Shown here piece after piece: positions 53,563 to 64,000 of a stretch of 64,000 nt of DNA. Origin of the DNA: Micromonospora sp. NBC_01740 (GTDB taxonomy: Bacteria; Actinomycetota; Actinomycetes; Mycobacteriales; Micromonosporaceae). Within the stretch, counting starts at the first letter, position 1, and every line of letters starts with the position of its first letter. Location of the stretch: contig NZ_CP109150.1 in assembly GCF_035920365.1 (NCBI RefSeq), positions 186,001-250,000 on the forward strand, given 5' to 3'. Position numbers and translations under genes: made by a program. The notes beneath the pieces were generated by a model that was given only the letters and a program-made list of their open reading frames with translations, was not told the origin of the DNA and did not search any database.

Positions 53563-53594
53563 ACCCTAGTCGGCGAGCCTGAACGGATGCTAAG
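53563..53594 (-). promoter_or_regulatory. Promoter with acyl-CoA operator, 3-hydroxybutyryl-CoA dehydrogenase
   Basis: CTGAACGGATGCTAAG (53579-53594) lies 10 nt upstream of TAGGGT (53568-53563, reverse strand), the same spacing as at icmA. Confidence 0.65.
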
Positions 53595-53697
53595 GCGGCT
53601 GGGCGGGGTGGACCCTCCAGGTGCCGGCCCACGCCTCCCCACGTGCGCGGCCCGGCGTGGGCCCCGGAGGGCGAGGTGCCGCTCGGGCGCGACAGGC

Positions 53698-55137
53698 TCA
53701 GATGCTCAGGTCCGGTTCCTCCGGTGCGGTGCCCCGCTCCACCTCGACCCCGAGCGCGCGCAGGTCGGCCGCGAAGTCCGGGTAGCCCCGGTCCACGTGG
53801 TGCACGTGGGAGACCTCGGTGACCCCCTCGGCGCAGAGCCCGGCGATGATCAACCCGGCGCCGGCCCGGATGTCGGTGGCGCGCACGGGCGCGCCGGAGA
53901 GCCGGTCCCGGCCCCGGACCACCGCGTGGTGGCCGTCGGTCTTGATGTCCGCGCCCAGCCGCATCATCTCGTTGGCGAACATGAACCGGCCGTCGAAGAT
54001 GTTCTCGGTGATCAGGGAGGCCCCGTCGCTGACCGCCGCCAGCCCGATCGCCATCGGCAGCAGGTCGGTGGCGAAGCCCGGGTACGGCAGCGTCACGACG
54101 TCCACCGCCTTCGGCCGGTCGTCCATCCGGATCCGGAACGCGTCGCCCCGGGTCTCCACGAGACCCCCGGCGGAGACCAGCTTGTCGAGCGCCACCTCCA
54201 GGAACGCCGGCTCCACCCCGCTCACGGTGACGTCCCCCCGGGTCATCGCCGCGCCGAACGCCCAGGTACCGGCGACGATCCGGTCCCCCACCGTCGCGTG
54301 CCGCACCGGCCGCAGCCCCGGCACCCCCTCGATGTGCAGGGTGGAGGTGCCGGCGCCGGAGATCCGCGCGCCCATCTGGTTCAGCATCGTGCAGATGTCG
54401 ACGATCTCCGGCTCCCGGGCGGCGTTGTCGATGACGCTCGGCCCCCGGGCCAGCACCGCCGCCATGACCAGGTTCTCGGTCGCCCCGACGCTGGGGAAGT
54501 CGAGCACGATCTCCGCGCCGTGCAGCCCGTGCGGCGCCGACGCGATCACGAAGCCGTGCTCCCCGGAGATCTCGGCACCCATCCGGGTCAGCCCGGAGAC
54601 GTGCATGTCCAGGCCCCGCGAGCCGATGGCGTCGCCGCCCGGGTGGGCCACCCGCACGTATCCCCGGCGGGCCAGCAGCGGGCCCAGCACGCAGATCGAG
54701 GCGCGCAGCCGGCGTACGAGGTCGTAGTCCGCCTCGGCGCCGGGCTGCTCGGGCACGTCGATGACGACCGACCGGGACCGGGCCACCCCGCCGTACGCGA
54801 CCATCGGGTCGACCGGGTCGTCGGCGTCGAACCGGACGCCGCAGCCGAGCCGGCGGAGCACCTCGCCCATGATCGCGATGTCGGTGATGCGCGGCACGTT
54901 GGTGATGACGCTGCGGCCCGGCGCGAGCAGCGCGGCGGCCATCAGTTTCAGCGCCGAGTTCTTGGCGCCCACGACGTGCACCGAGCCGGCCAGGCGCGCG
55001 TCGCCGCGCACCCGGATGACGTCGAGGTCGTGGACCGCCGGGTCACCGGCGTCGCCGGGGCTCCCGGCTGATCGGACGGCGGTGCCGCCCGGCCGCTCCG
55101 GGATAGTCAGGTCCGGTATCCGTAGGCTGTGCGTCAT
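53698..55137 (-). CDS. murA: UDP-GlcNAc 1-carboxyvinyltransferase MurA, Asp type
   Basis: First committed step of peptidoglycan synthesis: enolpyruvyl transfer from PEP to UDP-GlcNAc. 479 residues, with an N-terminal extension (~40). [17 protein letters not shown] holds the conserved Lys-Asn pair. The loop [13 protein letters not shown] has Asp169 where E. coli MurA has Cys115, the fosfomycin target; mycobacterial MurA also has Asp, so natural fosfomycin resistance is expected. ATG 55137 (GAGGTGG upstream) overlaps, on the other strand, the ATG of the adenosyltransferase gene. Confidence 0.95.
   Translation of the reverse strand: MTHSLRIPDLTIPERPGGTAVRSAGSPGDAGDPAVHDLDVIRVRGDARLAGSVHVVGAKNSALKLMAAALLAPGRSVITNVPRITDIAIMGEVLRRLGCGVRFDADDPVDPMVAYGGVARSRSVVIDVPEQPGAEADYDLVRRLRASICVLGPLLARRGYVRVAHPGGDAIGSRGLDMHVSGLTRMGAEISGEHGFVIASAPHGLHGAEIVLDFPSVGATENLVMAAVLARGPSVIDNAAREPEIVDICTMLNQMGARISGAGTSTLHIEGVPGLRPVRHATVGDRIVAGTWAFGAAMTRGDVTVSGVEPAFLEVALDKLVSAGGLVETRGDAFRIRMDDRPKAVDVVTLPYPGFATDLLPMAIGLAAVSDGASLITENIFDGRFMFANEMMRLGADIKTDGHHAVVRGRDRLSGAPVRATDIRAGAGLIIAGLCAEGVTEVSHVHHVDRGYPDFAADLRALGVEVERGTAPEEPDLSI
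55123..55128 (+). promoter_or_regulatory. -10 element for pduO within murA
   Basis: TAGGCT lies 7 nt before the ATG of the adenosyltransferase gene and inside the first codons of the divergent murA. No ribosome site precedes that ATG, so a leaderless message is likely. Confidence 0.4.
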
Positions 55138-55708
55138 GGCCGTCCACCTCACGCGCATCTACACCAAGGCCGGCGATGCCGGCATGACCAGGCTGAGCAA
55201 CAACGAGCAGGTGCCGAAGACCGATCCGCGCATCTCCGCGTACGCGGACGTCGACGAGTGCAACGCCGCGATCGGCGTGGCGCTCGCCCTGGGACAACTC
55301 GACGAGGAACTGCGGGCCGTCCTGGCGTCGATCCAGAACGACATGTTCGACGTGGGCGCCGATTTGGCCACCCCGGTCGAACCCGACCCGAAGTACCCGC
55401 CGCTGCGGGTCACCGAGGCGTACGTCGAGCGCCTGGAGGGCTGGTGCGACGAGTACAACGCACGCCTGAGCAAGCTCGACTCCTTCATCCTCCCCGGCGG
55501 CACCGCGGGTGCGGCGCTGCTGCACGTGGCGCGGACGGTCGCCCGACGCGCCGAGCGGGCGGCATGGGCCCTGGTCGCGCACGACCCCGAGCGGACCAGC
55601 TCGCTCCCGGCAAAGTATCTCAACCGGCTATCGGATCTGCTCTTTATCCTGTCAAGAACGGCAAATCCGGACGGAGATGTGCTATGGGTGCCGGGCGGCA
55701 ACCGCTGA
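55136..55708 (+). CDS. pduO: Cob(I)alamin adenosyltransferase, PduO type
   Basis: Makes adenosylcobalamin, the cofactor of IcmA and Ecm. 190 residues with the PduO signature: [20 protein letters not shown] (ATP-binding start), [27 protein letters not shown], and [25 protein letters not shown]. The ATG at 55136 is right at the start of similarity and overlaps the murA ATG. The VOC gene overlaps its end by 25 nt. The ATR/murA pair next to the atp operon also occurs in mycobacteria. Confidence 0.93.
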   Translation: MAVHLTRIYTKAGDAGMTRLSNNEQVPKTDPRISAYADVDECNAAIGVALALGQLDEELRAVLASIQNDMFDVGADLATPVEPDPKYPPLRVTEAYVERLEGWCDEYNARLSKLDSFILPGGTAGAALLHVARTVARRAERAAWALVAHDPERTSSLPAKYLNRLSDLLFILSRTANPDGDVLWVPGGNR

Positions 55709-56136
55709 CCACGCGGCCCTCGCGCCCACCGGAGACCCCGGTGGGCACGCTGCACCACGTCGAGGTCTGGGTGCCCGATCTGAGCGCCGCCACACTCGGC
55801 TGGGGCTGGCTGCTCGGCGAGCTGGGCTGGACGCCGTACCAGGAGTGGCCGGACGGCCGCTCCTGGCGGCTCGGCCCGACGTACCTGGTGCTGGAGCAGT
55901 CACCCGCGCTGAGCGGGCGACGGCACGACCGGCTCGCCCCCGGCCTCAACCACCTGGCCTTCCACGCCGGCCCGCCCGCCGCCGTGGACCGGCTGGTCGG
56001 GGCCGCGCCGGCACACGGCTGGTCACTGCTCTTCCCGGACCGCCATCCGCACGCCGGCGGCCCCGACACGTACGCCGCCTACCTCACCGACAACCAGGGG
56101 TACGAAATCGAACTGGTCGCGTCGCCACCCGAGTAG
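55684..56136 (+). CDS. VOC-family (glyoxalase-like) protein
   Basis: 150 residues, one VOC unit: TLHHVEVWVPDLSAATLGWG and GLNHLAFHAGPPAAVDRLVG are the paired beta-alpha-beta modules, with His in HHVEVWV and HLAFHA and Glu in GYEIELVA as potential metal ligands. Substrate unknown. The ATG at 55684 has GGAG 8 nt upstream and overlaps the pduO end by 25 nt, so the two are translated together. Confidence 0.82.
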   Translation: MGAGRQPLTTRPSRPPETPVGTLHHVEVWVPDLSAATLGWGWLLGELGWTPYQEWPDGRSWRLGPTYLVLEQSPALSGRRHDRLAPGLNHLAFHAGPPAAVDRLVGAAPAHGWSLLFPDRHPHAGGPDTYAAYLTDNQGYEIELVASPPE

Positions 56137-56215
56137 TCGAGCCGCTCACTTGCACGAGACTGGTGACAGCGGAGGGTGAGGTGGAATAGGCGGAGCCGCG
56201 GATCGTGGGACGGCA

Positions 56216-56291
56216 GGGGTTCCCCGGGGAGCCCGTCCCGCGGAGGGATCAAGCCTGACCGCCCGGAGCGGGTGGGCTCCCCGGAAACCCC
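56216..56291. terminator. Shared hairpin between convergent genes
   Basis: Arms 56216-56234 and 56274-56291 (GGGGTTCCCCGGGGAGCCC with GGGCTCCCCGGAAACCCC) pair with one bulge. It lies between the VOC gene (+) and the DUF2550 gene (-). Confidence 0.5.
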
Positions 56292-56307
56292 CAAGGACGA
56301 GGGGACG

Positions 56308-56763
56308 TCAGGCGGCGGGCCAGTCCTGGGAGGCCAGACGCGGCGAGACCGCCCCCGGAGGGGCGGCCTCGAGCCAGGAGAGGAATCCGGTGACGGTGGA
56401 CCGGGCCATGGCGATCTCCACCGGGGCATGGTCACTCGTACAGCGGAGGATGACCCAGTCGGCGGGCATCGAGAGGCGCTCCTGCCCCTCGGGCAGCCGC
56501 CGTCGCTCGACGGCCAGCCCCTCGCGGGAGAGCACCCGGGCGGGCCGGATGGCGAAGCTGAACAGCCGGTACCAGCGGAGTTCGTCGCCGACGAAGCGGC
56601 CGAAGCCGGGAGCCCAGCCTCGGCCGTCGAGCATCGTGGAGGTCCGGACGCCGAGCCGGATGATGCCACCGCTACGGGTGACGACGGTCCGCCGGGCGAA
56701 GAGGATCAGGAGTGCGCCGAGGATGACGGCGACGCCGATTCCGATCCCCTCGACGATCTCCAT
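56308..56763 (-). CDS. DUF2550 protein
   Basis: 151 residues: one N-terminal transmembrane helix (about 4-23, VEGIGIGVAVILGALLILF) followed by a soluble domain with GGIIRLGVRTSTMLDGRGWAPG and GDELRWYRLFSFAIRPAR. DUF2550 genes lie next to atpC in many actinobacteria, including mycobacteria; the function is unknown. It starts 12 nt downstream of the atpC stop on the same strand, so it is co-transcribed with atpC. Confidence 0.88.
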   Translation of the reverse strand: MEIVEGIGIGVAVILGALLILFARRTVVTRSGGIIRLGVRTSTMLDGRGWAPGFGRFVGDELRWYRLFSFAIRPARVLSREGLAVERRRLPEGQERLSMPADWVILRCTSDHAPVEIAMARSTVTGFLSWLEAAPPGAVSPRLASQDWPAA

Positions 56764-56775
56764 CGACGCTTCGGC

Positions 56776-57060
56776 TCAGCGGCTCTGCGCGGCGGAGACC
56801 GGGGTGGCGCTCTCGGCCAGGACGGTGACGCCCTCGGCGGTCACCGACAGGAAGCCGCCGGCCACCTCGTAGGAGACCTGCTCGCCGCCGGGAAGCTTGA
56901 TGCGCACCTGGCCGGGCTCGGCAAGCTGACCGAGCAGGGGCGCGTGCCCCGCCAGCACACCCAGCTCGCCCTCGGTCGTGCGGGCGACGACCATCTCGGC
57001 CTCGCCGGACCAGACCTTCTCCTCGACGGCTACGAGCTCGACGTGAAGCTGCTTTGCCAC
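56776..57060 (-). CDS. atpC: ATP synthase epsilon subunit, short form
   Basis: Central-stalk subunit of F1. 94 residues: the N-terminal beta-sandwich is complete ([52 protein letters not shown]), but the usual C-terminal two-helix domain, which inhibits ATP hydrolysis in many bacteria, is absent; typical members have about 120-140 residues. The gene is set apart from atpD by an LCP-family gene and a strong terminator, so its expression may not follow atpD directly. Confidence 0.92.
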   Translation of the reverse strand: MAKQLHVELVAVEEKVWSGEAEMVVARTTEGELGVLAGHAPLLGQLAEPGQVRIKLPGGEQVSYEVAGGFLSVTAEGVTVLAESATPVSAAQSR

Positions 57061-57149
57061 GCTGTCTCCTTGCTGCGGCGGCGGATTGTCGAAAGTCTAG
57101 TCGTGCCGCAGACCCGCCCCCAACGCGGGTGGCGAGACCTGCGCCACGG

Positions 57150-58286
57150 CTACTTCGCCTTGTTCTGGAAGTCGGGATGCTCCACCAGGAACGCGTCGAG
57201 CTGCCCCTTGCGCAGCGCGGCGAAGAAGTCGTCCACGGCGGGCTGGAACTTCTCGCCCCGGTATTCGCCGTTCTGGATGACCGAGCCACCCGGCAACTTG
57301 ATCATCTGGATCGTCTCCGGGCGGATGTCCTTGAGCGCCAGGCCGAAGTCGACCACGCCGTGGCCCCGGCCACTGAAGATCAGCGACTGCCCGGCCGCGC
57401 GCAGCACCCGGTCCAGCTTGACCGGGTTGGTCACCACGTCGGCGCTGAGCGCCTGACCGGCCATGGCCTTGACGAACTGCTGCTGGTGCCGCTGCCGACC
57501 GTAGTCGCCGTCCGGGACGCCGTTCTTCGGGTAGCGCTGGCGGACGTAGTCGAGCGCCTGCCAGCCGCTGAGGTGCTGGTTGCCCTTCTTGTAGACCGCC
57601 TGCGGGCCGACGTAGCCCTCGCCGTTGGGGTTGCCCTTGCGGTGCTTGCCGTCCGGCTCGCGGTGCTCGGAGCGCACCTCGCGCTCGATGTGCATGTCGA
57701 CGCCGCCCATCGCGTCGACGATCTTCTTGAAGCCGTTGAAGTTGATGATGGCGCCCGCGTCGAAGCGCGTGATGCCGGTGACGTTCTGCACCGTCGTCGC
57801 CAGCAGCTCGAATCCGCGGGCCGCGTCCGGGTTGCCGCCGGGCACCCGGCTGCCGTACGACATCGCCGCGTTGAGCCGGTCGGTGCCGCCGTCGAACTCC
57901 GCCCGGCTGAACTCGGGGATCTCCACGATGAGGTCACGCGGCATCGAGAAGAGGTAAGCCCGGTCCAGCTCCGCCGGCACGTGCAGCACCATGACCGAGT
58001 CGGCCAGCGGCGGCATCTCCGGGTTGCGCGGGTCGATGCCCACCAGCAGGATGTTGAGCGGCCCCTTGATGTCGCTCTTGCGCTCCTTCGCCCCGGCGGC
58101 CTGGTCGCCGAAGAGGTCGGCCTTGCCGACGGCGCCCTCGTAACGGGCCATCAGCGCCTCGGCACCGACCAGCACGGCCCCGCTGAGCAGCATCAGGACG
58201 GCACCGAACACGGTGCAGACCCGGGCCCAGCGCGGCACCCCCGACCACCTGGACGGCTTGCCGCCGCCCTTGTCGGCCTTACCCAC
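57150..58286 (-). CDS. LytR-CpsA-Psr (LCP) family protein
   Basis: About 378 residues: N-terminal membrane helix (about 22-45) and an extracellular LCP domain with LNILLVGIDPR, DSVMVLHVPAE, FSMPRDLIVEIPE (Arg-Asp), and YVRQRYPKNGVPDGDYGRQR (phosphate-binding Arg cluster). LCP proteins attach teichoic acids, arabinogalactan or capsule to peptidoglycan. GGAG lies 6 nt before GTG 58286 but touches ATG 58292, so 58286 is preferred. The gene sits between atpD and atpC, which are usually adjacent. Confidence 0.92.
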   Translation of the reverse strand: MGKADKGGGKPSRWSGVPRWARVCTVFGAVLMLLSGAVLVGAEALMARYEGAVGKADLFGDQAAGAKERKSDIKGPLNILLVGIDPRNPEMPPLADSVMVLHVPAELDRAYLFSMPRDLIVEIPEFSRAEFDGGTDRLNAAMSYGSRVPGGNPDAARGFELLATTVQNVTGITRFDAGAIINFNGFKKIVDAMGGVDMHIEREVRSEHREPDGKHRKGNPNGEGYVGPQAVYKKGNQHLSGWQALDYVRQRYPKNGVPDGDYGRQRHQQQFVKAMAGQALSADVVTNPVKLDRVLRAAGQSLIFSGRGHGVVDFGLALKDIRPETIQMIKLPGGSVIQNGEYRGEKFQPAVDDFFAALRKGQLDAFLVEHPDFQNKAK

Positions 58287-58455
58287 GATCATCTCCGTTC
58301 GTCACGCCCACGATCAGGAGACGGGCGCATGCAGCCGATTCGTTGCGGATCGACGCCCACGTGGTGGGTGGGCGGATCGACGGTACCTCGCGTACGGCAT
58401 GATCGCCGACCACGCGGAACCGGCCAGCGGCGATCATCGGATCCGAAAACGGACG

Positions 58456-58488
58456 AAAGGCCGCCCCGGCGTTGCCGGGGCGGCCTTT
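58456..58488 (-). terminator. Intrinsic terminator after atpD
   Basis: A perfect 15-bp stem (58456-58470 with 58474-58488) with a 3-nt loop, ending in TTT on the reverse strand, 16 nt past the atpD stop. Confidence 0.85.
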
Positions 58489-58504
58489 GGTCAGGACCGA
58501 CAGG

Positions 58505-60870
<2,366 letters not shown>

Positions 60871-60880
60871 GAATCAGCCC

Positions 60881-62536
60881 TTACCGGTTCTCGGCCGGGC
60901 GGTCGCCCGTGCCGTCGCGGTAGCGGCTCACCGTCTCGCGGTCCTGCTCGCCCTCCAGCGGCGCGGCCGGCGCGTCGTTGATCCGCCGCTCGTCCTCCTT
61001 GCCGAGGAAGACCTGCTTGAACTCGGCGATGGCGGAGTCCAGGGAGTTGATGATGTCGTCGTTCCACTGGTGGTCGGCGATGCTCGCCAGGACACCCTCG
61101 TGCTTGTGCCGGAGGTACTGGAGGAACTCCGACTCGAAGCGACGGATCTCGCCGACCGGGACGTCGTCCAGCTTGCCCTCGGTGCCGGCCCAGACCGAGA
61201 CGACCTGCTCCTGCACCGGGTACGGCGAGTAGTTCGCCTGCTTGAGCAGCTCGACCAGGCGGGAACCCCGGTCCAGCTGGGCGCGGGAGGTCTTGTCCAG
61301 GTCGGAGGCGAAGGCGGCGAACGCCTCCAGCTCGCGGAACTGGGCCAGGTTGAGCCGCAGCGAACCGGCGACCTTCTTCATCGGCTTCACCTGCGCGGCG
61401 CCACCGACCCGGGAGACCGAGGTGCCGACGTTGATGGCCGGCCGGACGCCCTGGTTGAACAGGTCGGTCTCGAGGAAGATCTGGCCGTCGGTGATGGAGA
61501 TGACGTTGGTCGGGATGAAGGCCGAGATGTCGTTGGCCTTCGTCTCGATGATCGGCAGGCCGGTCATCGAGCCGCCGCCCAGCTCGTCGGAGAGCTTCGC
61601 GCAGCGCTCCAGCAGGCGGGAGTGCAGGTAGAAGACGTCACCCGGGTACGCCTCGCGGCCCGGCGGGCGACGCAGCAGCAGGGACACGGCGCGGTACGCC
61701 TCGGCCTGCTTGCTCAGGTCGTCGAAGACGATGAGGACGTGCTTGCCGCCGTACATCCAGTGCTGCCCGATGGACGAGCCGGTGTAGGGGGCGAGGTACT
61801 TGAAGCCGGCCGGGTCGGAGGCCGGGGAGGCGACGATGGTGGTGTATTCCATCGCGCCCGCCTCCTCCAGGACGCCCTTGATCGAGGCGATCGTGGAGGC
61901 CTTCTGGCCGATGGCGACGTAGATGCAGCGGACCTGCTTCTTCGGGTCGCCCGAGCGCCAGTTGTCCCGCTGGTTGAGGATGGTGTCCAGCGCGACGGTG
62001 GTCTTGCCGGTCTTCCGGTCGCCGATGATCAGCTGACGCTGGCCACGGCCGATCGGGGTCATGGCGTCGACGGCCTTGAGGCCGGTCTGCAGCGGCTCGT
62101 CGACGGACTGCCGGGCCATCACGTTCGGGGCCTGGAGCTCCAGCTCGCGGAAGCCCTCGTTGGCGATGTCGCCGAGGCCGTCGATCGGCTGGCCGAGCGC
62201 GTTGACCACGCGGCCGAGGAAGGCGTCGCCGACCGGCACGGAGAGCACCCGGCCGGTGCGCTTGACGCGCTGCCCCTCTTCGAGCTTGGCGGAGTCACCG
62301 AGAACGACGACACCGATCTCCCGGACGTCGAGGTTCAGCGCCACACCCAGCGTGCCGTCCTCGAACTCCAGGAGCTCGTTGGTCATGGTCGAGGGGAGGC
62401 CCTCGACGTGGGCGATGCCGTCGCCGGTGTCGGCGACGGTGCCGACCTCCTCGCGGGAGAGTTCGGACGAGTAGGAGGAGACGTAGCGCTCCAGGGCGCC
62501 GCGGATCTCCTCCGTCGAGATGGTCAGCTCGGCCAT
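60881..62536 (-). CDS. atpA: ATP synthase alpha subunit
   Basis: Non-catalytic nucleotide-binding F1 subunit, 551 residues. [13 protein letters not shown] is the P-loop; [17 protein letters not shown] and the alpha-type [17 protein letters not shown] are typical. The C-terminus is acidic/Arg-rich. ATG 62536 follows AAGGAAGCAGAGG. The 92-bp gap to atpH contains no extra gene. Confidence 0.97.
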   Translation of the reverse strand: MAELTISTEEIRGALERYVSSYSSELSREEVGTVADTGDGIAHVEGLPSTMTNELLEFEDGTLGVALNLDVREIGVVVLGDSAKLEEGQRVKRTGRVLSVPVGDAFLGRVVNALGQPIDGLGDIANEGFRELELQAPNVMARQSVDEPLQTGLKAVDAMTPIGRGQRQLIIGDRKTGKTTVALDTILNQRDNWRSGDPKKQVRCIYVAIGQKASTIASIKGVLEEAGAMEYTTIVASPASDPAGFKYLAPYTGSSIGQHWMYGGKHVLIVFDDLSKQAEAYRAVSLLLRRPPGREAYPGDVFYLHSRLLERCAKLSDELGGGSMTGLPIIETKANDISAFIPTNVISITDGQIFLETDLFNQGVRPAINVGTSVSRVGGAAQVKPMKKVAGSLRLNLAQFRELEAFAAFASDLDKTSRAQLDRGSRLVELLKQANYSPYPVQEQVVSVWAGTEGKLDDVPVGEIRRFESEFLQYLRHKHEGVLASIADHQWNDDIINSLDSAIAEFKQVFLGKEDERRINDAPAAPLEGEQDRETVSRYRDGTGDRPAENR

Positions 62537-62628
62537 CCTCTGCTTCCTTAAGTATCAGGGGCCCGGGATACCAAGTACCGACCGGTCCGAATGGCGTCTA
62601 TTCACAGGCGCTGAGCGGGGGTGCCGCC

Positions 62629-63450
62629 TCAGCGCTTCGCGAGCGCGTTGCGGCTCTCGTTGAGGCGGCGCAGGACGGTGCCGTCGTACAGGTCGGAACC
62701 GACCCGCACGCTCACGCCACCGAGAACCGAGGGGTCCACCGTCTGCTTGACGGAGACCTCCCGACCGTATATCGCGGAGAGACTCGCGCCCAGCCGGCGC
62801 TCGTCCTCTTCACTCAACGGGGCCGCGGCGGTCACGTACGCCACCTGCCGGTCCCGCCGGTCGGCGGCCAGCTCGACCAGCCGGGTGAGCGCCCCGGCGA
62901 AGTTGCGTCCACCGAACCCGGCGAGCGCGACCCCGACCAGGTAGCCGGTGACCGGCCGGGCCTTGCCGGCGAGCAGCTGGTCGACCAGCGTGGCCCGCCG
63001 CTCGGCCGGGACGGTCGGGTCGGAGAGCGCGCTGGACAGCCCCGGCGAGCCGGCGACGACCTGCCCGAAGCGGAACAGCTCGTCCTCGACCTCGCCCAGC
63101 TCGCCCGCGGAATCGGCGCCCGCCAGGAGAGCGTCGACGCCCAGCCGCTCGGCGGCGTCGAGCAGCTCCGAGGGCGCCGACCAGCGGCCGGAGACCAGCG
63201 AGGCGATCAGGTCCAGCGCCTCGGCGTCGACCTTGCCGCGCAGCAGCTCGCCGAGCAGCCCGGCACGGTCGGCACCGGTGCGGGCCGGGTCGGAGAGCGC
63301 CCGGCGCAGCCGCGGCTCGCGCCGCAGCAGGTTGGCGACGGAGAGGATGGCGTCGGCGGTGGTGGCCACCGCCGACGGCTCCGCACCGCGGACGTACGTG
63401 TCGAGGCGCTCGGCCGCGACCTTGTACGACTCCCGGCTGGCGGCCTGCAT
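62629..63450 (-). CDS. atpH: ATP synthase delta subunit, long form
   Basis: Peripheral-stalk subunit, 273 residues; actinobacterial forms of this length carry an extra N-terminal part relative to E. coli (~177). The C-terminal half has YVTAAAPLSEEDERRLGASL and VKQTVDPSVLGGVSVRVGSD, the conserved delta region. ATG 63450 overlaps the atpF stop (TGATG). It is not fused to a b-type domain, unlike mycobacteria. Confidence 0.95.
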   Translation of the reverse strand: MQAASRESYKVAAERLDTYVRGAEPSAVATTADAILSVANLLRREPRLRRALSDPARTGADRAGLLGELLRGKVDAEALDLIASLVSGRWSAPSELLDAAERLGVDALLAGADSAGELGEVEDELFRFGQVVAGSPGLSSALSDPTVPAERRATLVDQLLAGKARPVTGYLVGVALAGFGGRNFAGALTRLVELAADRRDRQVAYVTAAAPLSEEDERRLGASLSAIYGREVSVKQTVDPSVLGGVSVRVGSDLYDGTVLRRLNESRNALAKR

Positions 63451-63980
63451 CAGCGGGCCCCCGCGCTCTCGAGGTTGCTCAGGAACCGGTCGACGGTGCC
63501 CTTGCGGCGCGCCTCGTCGGCGAGGGACTCCCCGACGATCTTGCTGGCCAGGTCGACCGCGATCGTGCCGACCTCGGTGCGCAGCTCGCGCACGATGGTG
63601 GCGCGCTCGGCGGCGAGCTGCTCCTTGCCCGCGGCGATGATCCGGTCGGACTCCTCCCGCGCCTTGGCGAGGATGTCCTGGCGGATGCCCTCGGCGTCGG
63701 CCCGGGCGTCGTCCCGGATCCGGGCCGCCTCGGTACGCACCTCGGCGAGCTGGGCCCGGTACTGCTCGAGCACCTGGTTCGCCTCGGCCTGGGCGGCCTC
63801 GGCCCGCTTGAGGCCACCCTCGATCGCGTCGACCCGCGCCTGGTACATCGCCTCCATGCGGGGCATGACGAACTTCAGCAGGACGAAGCAGAGCAGGGCG
63901 AAGGCGATGGTCCCGACGACCATCTCCTGCCAGATGGGCAGGATCGGGTTGTGCTCCACACCTTCTGCGGCGATGAACAT
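63450..63980 (-). CDS. atpF: ATP synthase b subunit
   Basis: Peripheral stalk, 176 residues. One membrane helix (about 18-38, EMVVGTIAFALLCFVLLKFV) followed by a long charged coiled coil (ALRADAEGIRQDI-like EARTEAARIRDDARADAEG). GGAGG lies just before ATG 63980, and the upstream atp genes (atpE, atpB) would lie beyond the window edge. The last 20 bases show only this ribosome site. Confidence 0.95.
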   Translation of the reverse strand: MFIAAEGVEHNPILPIWQEMVVGTIAFALLCFVLLKFVMPRMEAMYQARVDAIEGGLKRAEAAQAEANQVLEQYRAQLAEVRTEAARIRDDARADAEGIRQDILAKAREESDRIIAAGKEQLAAERATIVRELRTEVGTIAVDLASKIVGESLADEARRKGTVDRFLSNLESAGAR

Positions 63981-64000
63981 GTCAGACCTCCGGGTCGGGA

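Overview
The window is a very GC-rich (about 70-75 %) chromosomal segment of a filamentous actinobacterium, most likely Micromonosporaceae (Micromonospora or a close relative). This rests on codon use with nearly all third positions G/C, typical actinobacterial families (NucS, SigE-type ECF sigma factor, class F sortase, Asp-type MurA, giant NAD-glutamate dehydrogenase, DivIVA-like coiled-coil proteins) and the neighbourhood atp operon / DUF2550 / cobalamin adenosyltransferase / murA / nucS / thiolase / epimerase, which is also recognisable in mycobacteria. There is no rRNA, tRNA, transposase, phage gene or CRISPR array that I can support.

Layout. 0-5 kb: start of a catalase gene (cut by the window edge), two related small proteins, and a sodium:solute symporter with a small membrane partner. 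5-9 kb: a secreted CBM2-GH6 cellobiohydrolase with a CebR/CelR-type operator upstream, then a repeat-rich secreted protein overlapping a class F sortase gene. 9-20 kb: a 1692-residue NAD-glutamate dehydrogenase, a lipoprotein-type penicillin-binding protein, a repeat-rich gene-free stretch (16.5-17.3 kb), an arginase-family protein with an unusual low-complexity tail, and a thioredoxin/TPR co-chaperone. 20-27 kb: acyl-CoA metabolism (isobutyryl-CoA mutase large subunit, MeaB, thiolase, epimerase, crotonyl-CoA carboxylase/reductase). 27-33 kb: two DivIVA-like coiled-coil proteins and an AI-2E family transporter, separated by palindromes and minisatellites. 33-46 kb: hydrolases, an ECF sigma factor with a candidate anti-sigma partner, a fused 3-hydroxyacyl-CoA dehydrogenase, FHA protein, aldehyde dehydrogenase, methyltransferase, NucS, secreted lysozyme-like protein and polysaccharide deacetylase. 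46-54 kb: DUF1540 protein, ethylmalonyl-CoA mutase, an ABC exporter, a regulator/MFS pair and 3-hydroxybutyryl-CoA dehydrogenase. 54-64 kb: MurA, cobalamin adenosyltransferase, VOC protein, DUF2550, then atpC, an interposed LCP-family gene, and atpD-atpG-atpA-atpH-atpF reading toward the left.

How the genes work together. Thiolase, 3-hydroxybutyryl-CoA dehydrogenase, Ccr, epimerase and ethylmalonyl-CoA mutase form much of the upper ethylmalonyl-CoA pathway; isobutyryl-CoA mutase branches from butyryl-CoA; MeaB and the adenosyltransferase service the B12 mutases. They lie in separate transcription units spread over about 33 kb. The best candidate for an undescribed system is a shared 16-bp imperfect palindrome (consensus CTKAACGRNNNYTWAG) at five of these promoters, placed on or beside the -10 element. 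This looks like the operator of one repressor, probably TetR-type, whose gene is not in the window.

Other notable structure: a 137-bp dispersed repeat in two inverted copies 28 kb apart, each built round a 23-bp stem with an 11-nt loop; a seven-unit 37/38-bp tandem array flanked by 23-bp direct repeats; a 48-bp perfect palindrome; several genes that look leaderless (TANNNT about 6 nt before the start codon); and murA and pduO diverging from overlapping start codons.
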